Source: Buxus sempervirens (Eukaryota > Streptophyta > Magnoliopsida > Buxales > Buxaceae). Taken from it: 64,000 nt of DNA. Under the pieces are notes generated by a model. It ran no database searches. It saw only the letters and a program-made list of their open reading frames with translations, and had not been told where the DNA came from. This document shows positions 27,201 through 39,400 of the stretch, in pieces (positions within the stretch are counted from its first letter, which is position 1; the number at the start of each line of letters is the position of its first letter). The stretch covers positions 31,352,213 through 31,416,212 of the forward strand of contig OX387185.1 of the NCBI GenBank assembly GCA_947561395.2, given 5' to 3'. A program made the position numbers and the translations under genes.

Positions 27201-30200
27201 ATACATGTGAGCACCAAAATATTATCCCAAGATACATGAAAAAGTCAAATCTGGTTCAAGTGCGAATTAAATCATTTTGATGCTCAAAACATATTTAAGT
27301 AGTCCAAATACAAGTGTAAGAACTCTTAAAATCAAGTTATGTTGAAAAGAAAGGAATTTGGAACAATGAATCTCAAATAAGAGTCATTTAGTAAAATGTA
27401 CTTAAAATATTTATGAAAATCCAAATAATTCTTTGGCTATTGTAGACACTCTTAAAATACCTAAATTTAACCGGTACATGAGTTGGAATCACTCAAAAAT
27501 ATGTTTAAAATAAAAAATTACACAAATTCCTTAAAATATGAAAATAGAGTACAAGTGCTCAATGTGGCGCTCGAGCGATGTCTCGGGCGTTAGGTTTAAT
27601 TGGAAATTCTATCTAATCGCTCAATACAGAGCTCGGGTGCCCTATTGGGCATTGAAGGTTCTGGGTCTCAGGCTTTGGGCGCTCGCTATGGTGTTCGCGC
27701 AGTAACTCGGGCGCTTGTTCAATACTAAAAATTAGTTCTCGGGTTCCGAATTTTTAAAAAAAACATAGGTGGGGCGCTTGCTTCGGCATTTGAATAATGA
27801 GTTGGGCATTCTAAGCCAAAGAATACGAAAAAAGGGTGCTCGACACGGCGCTCGAACCACAATTCGGGTGCTAGTTCAAATTCGTAAAAATCTAGGTCTT
27901 TATATTTTTCGTGATTTTTCAAACTAACCCCAATCCAACACGTCAAATCACTTCGAAATCATGTGGTATCATTCTCTAGTCATTACTAAATCATACCAAA
28001 CACTTCAAAACATGTTTGAAATAAATCTCAATCTAGAACCTTCCGAAAACCACACTTTTATACATATTTGACAGTTTATGAATCTTCAAAATAAAACTAT
28101 ATTAAATCACTATAAAACACATCAAATCCATTCTTAAACAATCTATAAATCATCCAAAACATCCAACAAAACCTTGGAATCCATATTTGTCGATTAAACA
28201 TAAAATCATGCAATCTTTTCCAAGTTATAAAGGTTACTACTTACCTCTAGAACACAATAAATCCTTTCTTCTTTCTCTCTTTCTTCTTCCTCTTGCAGAT
28301 CTCCTTTCTTTCTTGTTCTAGTTCTAGACCCAGCCGTGAGCTCCTTCCTCTCCTATCTTGGTCGTAGTTTTAATCCAAAGAAACCCCAAAACCTTCTTTC
28401 TCCTTCCGTTTATGCAATCGCCTAACTAGGAATCCTAATTATATTTGGAAACCTTCCTAGTAATCCTAATTTCCTATTTTATTTTAATTCTTCTTTTAAA
28501 TCTTTTCTCCCAACTCCCCAATAAAATAAACTTTTATTTTAATCTATTTTCGTCATATTTTAAATCCCTATTTTTAAATATTACCAAATCACCCCAAAGT
28601 CTCTCCTTCTTCCAAATTTAAGGTTCCTAATTAATTATAATTACCAATAGACTTTTTTACATTAATTAAGCCATAAATCAAGCTATCTAAATCCAAGTTC
28701 AACCTAACTTAGATCTACTTAATTGTTTTAGATTTAATATTATTTAATTAATCAGTTTATTAATTGGCTTAATAGAAAAAGACTAAATTACCCTTTTTCT
28801 CTATTATACCACGTTTATCCATTGAATTTCTTCCAAAATTTCCAGATTTATTCTCCTTATTATTTTTCTTCATAATGTGAATTTATTCTTCTAATATTCA
28901 GGTTTTAAATTATATTATTATTTCTTAAAAATTCAGGATTCTACACTCTTACTCCCGCCTCCAGGTGAGTAATGCATTGTCAGCCCCCAGAGATGGATAT
29001 GTGAAAAATGAGCATGGACGGTAGTTCATTGGGTAACCCTGGGAGGTTAGGTATTGGGGGATCGTTAGGGATCATTTGGAGCGGGCCATCTTCGTCCTTA
29101 GTGGTCCCATAGGAGAGGGGTGATTTTCTTAGAGCTGAGACTCTAGCTGTTATCACAAGTTTATTTCAGTCGAGGAAGCTGGGGTGTAGTAATTTCATTA
29201 TTGAAGGAGATTCAGAATCAGTATTCCTTTGGATGACTCAGGAGCTTCAGTGTCCTTGGCGGCTTAGCTACTTGATACAAGAGGCTCAATCTCTAGCTCT
29301 TTCATTGAACGTCTCATTCAAGTCTGTTCTAAGATCTGGCAGTTAAGTGGCAGATGCATTGGCCAAGGCTGGTGTTCACAGATCTGATCTCTATGTGGGC
29401 ATTCACGTCAATGAAGTTATAGGTATAAGTTAGCTCCTCTCTATGCATTGCGGATGGGGTTTTCATGGTTTTGATGTAGTGATGTTGGGAGTTTTATGTT
29501 TTCTCTTTTGTTTTCTTTTGTAAGTGCGTATGGTGATGGGCAGGTGGGAAAGGTTGACTTTGGGCGATAGTGAAAGGTGAGGATGAAGTTGCTGTTGAAA
29601 GTTATAAATGGCAATGGGTTTCTGATAGGATCGTTGCAAGGAGGATTTGAATTTTGTATTTGAAATGAAATATATTTGTTAGGTTTTGAGAAAAAGGCTC
29701 CAATCCTGGACAACCTCATCAAGAAATTTTGAAGAGAATCCGCTGGGTAATGAGGGATATGATCTATCCTGAGCATGGTGACAACAATGTTAAACAGCCT
29801 TGACCCAACATTTTGACATATCCCTTTAGGCAGTTAGGAAGTCTCTGTGGATGTACGAGGGATTTCAATTTTCAACTTTAAGGCGTGTTTTGCTTTATCT
29901 CTATATCACCCAAATATGGTGGTGGGGCATGGATCTACAGGACACACACACAAACACACACATACACACAGATATTTATGTATGAATGTATAATCCATTG
30001 ATTGCTACTAGATTGGAGTCCAGTTTAGAATTGGAACTCCACTACAAGACTGATTTTGTGAAAGGTAGATAATTTTAGATTGCAACCTGGTTGTTGGTTA
30101 GTATTTTGAGGTTGATGCATAGTTGGCTGCTAGGTCAGCCAGCAGGAGTTAACATCCCTATTGAAGACTTCTTGTTATTCAATAATTTTTATGATCTGGA

Positions 30201-30356
30201 TGTAGGGGTTTGAAGGGTGTTGGTAGAGTGCCTCTTTGGTCTAGATGTTATTCTGTGTTTAGTCAGATGTAGTGTCTATATACTGGTACACAGTTTGTGT
30301 ACCTGTACAATTTATTTCTAATATATAAAATATCCATTACTTACTGATAATATATA

Positions 30357-30415
<59 letters not shown>

Positions 30416-33400
30416 GTGGCAAACAAATCTACACAAAATGTGTGCATCAATTCTAATTTGGGTCCTGGGAAAGGATCTATTTAACGTCAAGTATTCATTT
30501 TGATGGTGGTGTCCAAGATGTATATATGAACTCAGTTTATTATTGTGGGATAAATATTTGAAATGGAAGAAAAAAGGGTCTTTCTGTTGATAAAAATTGT
30601 CCCAAGATTATTCGGGACAAACTGTATTTCTGTTTTTCTTCTTTTTATTTCCTCCCTTGCATTGAAAAATGAAATTCAAAAAATATGATGTGATTTAAGG
30701 TTTGAATGTATTGTATAATGTTGGGACTCCATTTATTCCTGCCAATGTCACTTACATGTATGTCCATTCACTTATTTGTTTCTCTGTCTGAATGTTATGT
30801 ATGATATATGGCTGTGCCAGTGCGTAGGTGTGTGAGTGCATTTGTGCATGTAATACAGTAAAAAATGTAAACTCCTTACTGATAGTGCATTTTTCCATTT
30901 TTTTTTCTGTCTGCAGAGTGTCACCCCCAATTTATCTTTGGGTGGTGAAGTTTTTTGGGCTGGTCAACATCGAAAGTCCGGGATTGGTTATGCTGCTCGA
31001 TACAACACAGATAAGATGGTAGTATAAAGTTTTTTGCCTCCTGTGTTTAATCTTGTTATATAATTTTCTCATAGCTATATCTGTGACATCCCCAGCTAGA
31101 TGGTCAAGTCGTTGCTCATCTATTTTATTATTGTATTGTATGCAAGCAAGGGATTGAATTTAGGGATGATGTTATGATTTCATTAAATAATTGTTTTTCT
31201 AGCAATGCTTGTTATTACATTGGAAACTGATGGTGTTATTTGATGAGAAACCAGTGCGGGTTACTGTTTTAACTTTTCTAGTTCCTATCTGAATTGTGAG
31301 TTCTCAACAAAATGTTATTGAGTACACATCTCTAGGTCTTACTATCTTAGAGGAAAACTGGAAAACATTTCAGCTTACCTGGGCTCTGACTTGATAACTT
31401 GGTTTCAGCTTCTTTACGTTGTAGCTAAGGTCATGGTAAAATGGGTTTCTTCATTTTTTCATGCTCCAAGATCATCTGTAGCTTGGATTTGTTAACGTGA
31501 TTTTACTTATGCGATTTTAATAAATGTGGAGTTTTATGATACTAGGATTTTTTCCGTTGTTGTGGACTACTTTGGTTTTCTTCTATGTTATTTGATCAGT
31601 GGGTTGTGGATCGATTTCAATCCAATTTGGCATGTAGTTTATTTTCTTTTCTATGGATTTATCTACCTTTTTGTTCTGAGTAATTCCTGCAATCTGTTTT
31701 CTAGAAGCCAGTGTTTAGTTCTGATGTGGTTGCTGTGGATCTGTCACATGAATAATGTTTTCTCATGTAGGCGAGACATTTTTATTAAAGGGATTTGTGG
31801 AGATAGTAACAAAGAGATGGGACTTCTTCCATCAGTTGGTGGTTCCCTGGCCATGCTTGTGGCATGAAAATTTTTATGGATTTCTGGTGAACTTCTTGTG
31901 TTTGAAGGTTCTTAATTACAATCAATTTCTTAAGTTTGGGAGTCAGTTTGAGTGGTCTTTGGTGGATTTGATTGGGGGGGGATATGGATGCTCTTAACTA
32001 TTGTGTTTGAGGGGTGGTTCAATGTGATCCGTTGATTCAATATGATTCACTTTGTCGGCATTTGGATAGCGAAGAATGCTGGGGATCATGAGAAAAGCAT
32101 GGTTTCTCACATCCTCCATCCACTTGGATTGGGGGAAATTGTGTGGGACCCACGTCTTTTGAGTCTTGCAAGAAAATCCTGGAGGCGAAAACAGATTCCT
32201 CTGATTCAATCGGAAAATATGAGAAACACTGTTGCTCACTCTCCAAATGTAGCCTTTGTCAATGAGAAAAGAGTGGGTGGCATAATCACTGGAGGTATCA
32301 GGGAAATTTCAGTTATAATCGGGATATTGGGACTATGGATTGTTATCTGTTTTAGGGTCAGATTTATAGTCTAATATACCAGAATAACCCCTTCTCTGTA
32401 GAGTAGATAACTTATTTAGAGGAAATCTCCTAGATAGGTGTCTGACCACAATCCATTCTATATCTTTGGAAGAATATATTTGGGGCCATCTCCTTTTAGG
32501 TTTGAAGGCATGTAGTTATCACATATATTTTTTCAGTTTTTTTCTATGTGGTGGGAGGAGAGCGATTTTGGTTGATAGGGATGGTCGGGATTCAATTTCA
32601 TGATGTCCTTAAGCTTCACTGGAAGGAAACTAAAATGGTGGAATATAGGTATCTCATGGTCATTATGTGAAAAAGAAGTTAATCTATGATATTGAGGAAT
32701 CCAAAATAGTGGGAACAAAAATTGTGGAATATACGTACTTCATGGCTATTATGCAAAAAAGATTCTAATCTATGATATTGAGGAAACAGACATTTTTTTT
32801 TTGATCAGTAAGCAAATGGTATTTTATAGATTTTAATATAGGGCTAATACAGGTACACAAACTGTGTACCATAACAGAAAATTTTAGAGTACCTCCTCCT
32901 CATGGATTCTTCAACATATGGGGTCTAAACTCTACCCTTAGGTCCCTTGCATCACCCTACCCAGAACAGAGGAAATAGACATTTGTGGAATTCAAATCCC
33001 TTGAATGTGAGGAGGTTGAGTATAGGAGATTAACCAAACGAGAGCATGATGATCTACTGAGAAGCAAGGGAGTATGTTGGAGGCAGAAATTAAGGTCCAA
33101 ATGGGTTAAATAGGAAGTTGCTAGGGCAATTGTTTTCATTTGCTAGCAAATGGAGAAGATGATCATTTAGCGATTCTTAAGGAGGGGATTAAGAGTGAAT
33201 ATTTGTTTTCTTTTCTAAGCTTTGAGTAAGAACTATAACAAAAATATGAATTGGATCAGTTATTGATCAATTAATGATTAGTCTTTTGGCTTGAGAGATG
33301 GTCTGGGACATGGAAATCAAAGAAGCAATATGGGATATGGATAATCACCATGGTTTTCCCATGATTTATGGAATTCATCAACTACAAGTCTTCTACTTAC

Positions 33401-36400
33401 TACTAAGGCTATGTGTGGCTTGTTAGAAAATGATGGGAATGAGACTCATAGAGCACTTTCATTTCTTGCTCCCCCCTCCTCTCTCTCTCTCTCTCACTTA
33501 GTTTTTAGGGGTGAAGTTTGAATGGATTAAATTGAATAAGAGTCTCTTTTGGAATACCTTTCCCAATGAACCAAACACTAAAATTTCAATGTGAAGTTCA
33601 TTTAACTTTCTTTTCCTTCGAATTCCAACCAACCAAACACAACACAATGAACTAGGGCAATGGAGATGAAGAATTATGGTCAGTCTGTTTGCTTACTAGT
33701 TTTTATAAGATTATAGTAGTTCTTGAGCCGGTCCTCATCTATAATCAGAGATGGAAATGGAATTTGATGGTGTACTAGAAATTGAGTGTATTCTAGAGGG
33801 GAGAAAATGACGTTGATAGTAGCATGATTGAAACTTAGTGTATAGAGTGGAGAGGAAAACTAGGCTTGGTGTAAAATGGATATATAGAAATCCTAAACAA
33901 TCAGTGGGGTGGGAGTTCATGGATTTGATGCTATCTTAAAAGGGCCTCTAGGTTACATGGACTAGGGTGTAACGCCCCGGATCCAAGTTACGTAGCGAAA
34001 CCGTAACTCATCTCCAAAGGGTTATCTTTTTCATTCAAGATCGATATACCAGAGTGAAGGAGAACATGAAATGAACAATATTCTACTAAACCAGAGTCAA
34101 CTACATTACCAAACTAAATACAAAATACATAAACCAAGCATCTACCGGTTGTTATCGTCCTTGCCAGGATCTGAAAACAAAACCAGTAAAAACAAAACAC
34201 GCGTGAGACTAATGTCCCAATAAGTAGCACAATGCATGATAAGAACAGGTTATGCAATTTTCAAATTAATTGCCTGAGTAGAGGAAAAAAAATTTTAAAT
34301 TAATTGGATCAAATCAAAAGGTAATTGAGAATTCTGAAAAGCACTTGATATGGCATGATTAGAGAAAGATTATTGAAGTTCAATTTGAAAGGTACTTGAG
34401 GATCCTGAGAAGTAGTTGATTTTGAGGAAAGCAGTGGAATGAATATTTGGAGTTTCTGATATAATGTTAATTGTTAAGATCATATATGAAGCAAGATGTT
34501 GGTAATGTTTGATTAAGCAAACAATACTTGTATGCATAATCGTTTGCTTAATTGGGTGATGAGCCAGTTGTATATAGCCATACTTCGGTAGTGTAAGGCA
34601 TCGGCCAATGCTGAACACATACTTGGGTATTAAGCTTTATACAAAAGGGGTATGTAATGTAGTTCTAATATATATATGAGTATTTGGGTGTGTTATATTT
34701 GTTTAATTTGAGCTAGAAGGGGATCTGCATGATTTCTTCCCTATCCCTCATATAGATGCATATATATGGAAAGGATCGTGGTGGCAAGTCATAATGTTCT
34801 CTTCTAAGTTATTTTTATATTTTATTAGTAGGTATGGATATTAAGAGTAAGAAACTATAAATGATTGGATTCATGAGGATTATTTAGGATGTATTGATAA
34901 TTTGGAAATTAGTGAATGCGCAGGGGGAAGCATAGTGGATTTAGAAGACAAGGATAAATCTCATGAGAAAAAAAATTTTTTTTTTTCTTCGTCAGGATTT
35001 GGTATGGGTAACCATAATGCTTGTATAGAAATTTATGGAGACATTATTTTTAAGAGATTAAGATGAGGTGCTATAAATAAAGAGTGAGTTGCATATTCTT
35101 TCAGAGAAATCATAAGAAGAAGTAAGAGGAAACAAAGGTTCTGATCTGGTCAACAGATCTGGAGAGAGTTACTCCAACCGGTCATTGCTGATTTCAAGTT
35201 GAAGAAGAATTAAATTTAGAAGATGAGATTATATGAGAATCATTTTCCAGGTTAGGATTTATTGTTGGCAGCTATAAGGGTTAACAAAAACAAAAAAAAA
35301 AAAATTTTAGTGCCCAACATCTTTATGGGATAAAGATTGAGGCTTAATATGAGTACAAGAGTTGAGGTCTATATTATCATATATAAATCATAATAGGAGA
35401 ATTATAAATAATTTCTTGAGGATTGCAATTTCTATAAATTTTAAGAATGGAGGTTATTAAATTTACGTTGGGTGATATGTGCAAGAATAATTTCTAAGAG
35501 ATGAAACCACAATTGTTTATAGCTTTAGTTTTGGTAGTGCTTTTGGTAGTGAGGGTTTTTATATTTAATGTAATGCTTTGTGAGATAGTTTGGACCATGT
35601 GGGTGCAGCGGGAAAGAGTAGTAGTTTATGCTTCATGATTATTGCATTTCAAGAGAGGAGTTACTCAATTATAATTTTGAGTTGGCAGCTATAGTGGTGA
35701 CATTGTTTTATTGAGGTAAGGCTTGAGATATTTTTAGATTTCAAAAGTTGGTAATATTTTTATTTTAGTAAAATCTTAATATGTTATAGAGGAGTCAGAG
35801 GGAAAATGTTGGATCATCTTACTCTCCATGATTATTTCATGGTTAAAGAAATCCTAGTCACTCTATATATATGGTTATGGAGTTGCAAAGGTGCTCATAG
35901 GGAGGGTATCTACATTAGCTATTGTATCTGGTCAGGGCAGTTTTGTAAATAAATGTTAGACATTGATTATCACATGGGTTATGTGGAGTCTAATGAGATT
36001 CAGCATATTCAAGAAAGATAATTATCAGATTCAGATTGAGGCACACCAGAGAGTTAGTAGAGAAAGGAGATGAGATGCATAGACTTTGAGTGCAAGGATG
36101 ATTTATTGAGGTTCATGGCAAGATCTGTGTGCCAGATGATGCAAGGAACAGTAGATTGATATTGAAGATAGATCGGATTAAATATTGGGATTTATATGAG
36201 CAGGTACGGCAAACTAAAGTGATACATTAATAAATATCTTGTGGCAGAATCACCCAATGGAAGAAGCTACTTAGGCTAAAGAGAATGTGATGAAGAAGAA
36301 GTATTCGGATTTGGTTATCACATCATGAAGTGGTAACAGGTGGGTGGTAACATGATGTGAATTTCGAGGACGAAATTCTTTGTAGGGGGGTAGAATGTAA

Positions 36401-39400
36401 AAACCGGAATTTTAAGAAATTTTAATTAAGGGTAAATAAGGGATTAAAGGATTTATTGAGGTTACTTAAATCCAATTGTAATGAAAAGGCTTAATTGGGT
36501 GGGTTTTGCTTTAAATGAATAGTTTAAATTGATTGGGCTAGGTTTTGTTGGATTGGTTCATTCAAGTGAATCGGTATAAGTGTTAGAATTCGATTTAGTT
36601 GGCTTAGGTATAATGGGTTTAAATTAAATTACTTTATTGAAGGAAAAGAATTATTTAATTTTGTTGGGTTTGATTTAAAGGTTTGATGGGTTAATCAATT
36701 AATTTGCTTGGGTTTGGTTCATTTAAAAATATTATATAAATTGTAGTTGGGTTTATTTTGGTTTGGTTTAAATAGGTGTAGTTGGTTTAGTGGTTTATTT
36801 TAAGTAGGTTTGGTTCGGTGTATTTGAATTGGTCTAATTGGTTTATTGATCAAATTGATGTAGTTGTGGATGGTTGGGTCGGTTCGATTCCTCGAACCGG
36901 TTTAAATTGGGTTAAGTGATTTATATGTATATATATGAGTTAAGAACCAAAGGTTCTTAGGTTCATTCGTTCACGAGGGTTTGAGAGAAGGAAAAAAAAA
37001 AAAAAAACGAACGGCTGCAGAGGAGAGGAAGAAGAAAGGAGGAGAGAAGGAGAGGAAGAAAGGAAGATTCCAATTTGGATTTGTGCATTCACAGTAAGTA
37101 GTTTTTGTTTTCTGCTCTTGTTTTCTCATGGTTTTAGAAGATAGATTGATTTGTTTTTATGCTGAAATCTCATGGTTAATCTAAAATACCGAGTTTAATC
37201 TCATGATTTTTAGAAGATGGGTTGACTGCAATTGTTTTTAGGTCATTTGGAAGGAAGAAAAACCTTTGAAAATGACAAAACAAGGGTTGAAATGAGAAAA
37301 AATGGACTAGTTCGTAGAAGAAGGGTTTTGAAAAAATAATTACATTTTGGTGCAAAATATGATAAAGTAATTAGAAATTGTTGCTTATTTTATAAAGTAA
37401 TTAAGTTTTAGATTAATCTGGTTTTAAACTACTGAACGATTTAGCCGTGTTTGACAAGAATGAGTTTAAATGAAATATTGTTTATATGAGCCAGTTGTAT
37501 ATAGCCATACTTCGGTAGTGTAAGGCATCGGCCAATGCTAAACACATACTTGGGTATTAAGCTTTATACAAAGAAGGTATGTAATGTAGTTTCTACTACC
37601 CACAGATATAATATATCATTGTTATTTAAATACCATAGGCCAATTGCCTTTTATATACCAATTTACTTAAGTATGCCTTATGTTACACAATTTAACAATG
37701 AAACAAACTTTGACTTATCCAAACACATGAGAAACCACTTCCAAACATCTTAATGTAAGTGTTATTATATCTAATCATTCACTAAAGATCTCTTTTTCAT
37801 AGAAAATGTATAATTCATGGTATAATTTAGGGTTTCCCTAATTATTGATTTTTCTTTTAAAATGTGACTAAAATGTAATTATTTATTTGGGGTTTGAACT
37901 TATTTGTTGGATTTAATTAAAATCTGAATTAAAACTTAATTATTTAAGTTATGCATACTAAGTTATCAATAGATTCAATACAGTATAAACTTTACACTTA
38001 AACTTAATTACTTTATAAAATAAGCAACAATTTCAATTACTTTATCATATTTTGCACCAAAATGTAATTATTTTTTCAAAACCCTTCTTCTACGAACCAG
38101 TTCGTTTTTTCTCATTTCAACCCTTGTTTTGTCATTTTCAAAGGTTTTTCTTCCTTCCAAATGACTTAAAAACAATTGCAGTCAACCTATCTTCTAAAAA
38201 TCATGAGATTAAACTCGGTATTTTAGATTAACCATGAGATTTCGGCATAAAAACAAATCAACTTATCTTCTAAAACCATGAGAAAACAAGAGCAGAAAAC
38301 AAAAACTACTTATCTGTGAATGCACGAATCGAAGTTGGAATCTTCCTTTCTTCCTCTCCTTCTCTCCTCCTTTCTTCTTCCTCTCCTCTGCAGCCGTTCG
38401 TTTTTTTTTTTCCTTCTCTCAAACCCTCGTGAACGAATGAACTTAAGAGCCTTTGGTTCTTAACTCATATATATATATATATATATAAATCACTTAACCC
38501 AATTTAAACCGGTTCGAGGAATCGAACCGACCCAACCATCCACAACTACATCAATTTGATCAATAAACCAATTAGACCAATTCGAATACACTGAACCAAA
38601 CCTACTTAAAATAAACCACTAAACCAACTACACCTATTTAAACCAAACCAAAATAAACCCAACTTAAACTAAACTACAATTTATATAATATTTTTAAATG
38701 AACCGAAGCCAAGCAAATTAATTGATTAACCCATCAAACCTTTAAATCAAACCCAACAAAATTAAATAATTCTTTTCCTTCAATAAAGTAATTTAATTTA
38801 AACCCATTATAACTAAGCCAACTAAATCGAATTCTAACACTTATACCGGTTCACTTGAATGAACCAATCCAACAAAACCTAGCCCAATCAATTTAAACTA
38901 TTCATTTAAAGCAAAACCCACCCAATTAAGCATTTTCATTACAATTGGATTTAAGTAACCTCAATAAATCCTTTAATCCCTTATTTACCCTTAATTAAAA
39001 TTTCTTAAAATTCCGGTTTTTACATAGGGTTACCTTAAAAGGTTTTTTTTTGGGTTTTTCATTCTCAATGGGGATGCTCAAGGGTAGGGTTGAGTCCTCA
39101 GTATTTCTTATGTTCTTTATCCACTGTCCCCACTTCTTTTTTACTCTGGTCAGTGATGTTTTAGGAAAATGTCCTAGTCATGTTCTCTTTCTTGATGCAT
39201 TTGGTGAATGTAGGTTTCAAGTTTAATGTATCATTAGATACTAATGCTACGAGATTGTGTCTAAACTGAAATTTTTCCTAGACGAGAGCAGTTTATGTTG
39301 TTACATGCGGGGTATGTGTGAGAGTATCTAGGGTGTAGATTGGTTCTTAGCCTTGTAGGTCCCCTAGTTTGGCAACCCTTGGAGTGTGCATATGCAAGAC

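Larger units (their letters stand above)
24770..30350 (+). mobile_element. LINE 3' half, split by a hAT-like element and a solo LTR
   Basis: Three segments belong to one LINE. Segment 24770-25072 has the zf-RVT region ([20 protein letters not shown], then [12 protein letters not shown]); 25685-25985 has the following C-terminal part ([20 protein letters not shown]); 28946 to about 29430 has the RNase H domain ([21 protein letters not shown]-like, [13 protein letters not shown]). LINE-like 3' UTR text reaches about 30350, ending GTACCTGTACAATTTATTTC and an A-rich tail. Target-site duplications of both interrupting elements lie exactly at the LINE breakpoints. The region 29450-30000 is uncertain and may include host sequence. 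Confidence 0.8.
17382..30916 (+). other. TOM40 intron 6 (13535 bp)
   Basis: Contains a LINE tail (17693-18071), a LINE RNase H end (20865-21455), an Au-like SINE (21794-21948), gene-like sequence of unknown origin (22785-22997; 23310-24300), a LINE split by two other insertions (24770-30350) and a TA repeat (30360-30412). I see nothing placeable in 18091-20860 or 21950-22780. Confidence 0.9.
33968..39024 (-). mobile_element. Compound Ty3/Gypsy LTR element with opposite-strand core
   Basis: Exact 5-bp duplications TAGGG (33963-33967 and 39025-39029) bound a TG...CA unit. Its outer parts read as one antisense LTR: minus-strand start TGTAAAAACCGG at 39024, minus-strand end CCGGGGCGTTACA at 33968. 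The core (about 34668-37485) is on the plus strand and holds a reduced chromovirus-like internal end, a polypurine tract and an LTR start at 36396. A 108-bp direct repeat (34559-34667 and 37486-37593) marks the core borders. It is either a nested insertion or an element whose middle is inverted. The fossil is heavily broken internally, but the arms are very alike, so the last event is young. Confidence 0.7.

Noticed and set aside
31526-31867. Hydrophobic 113-residue open frame in intron 7
   Set aside because: T-rich intron sequence; no recognisable domain.
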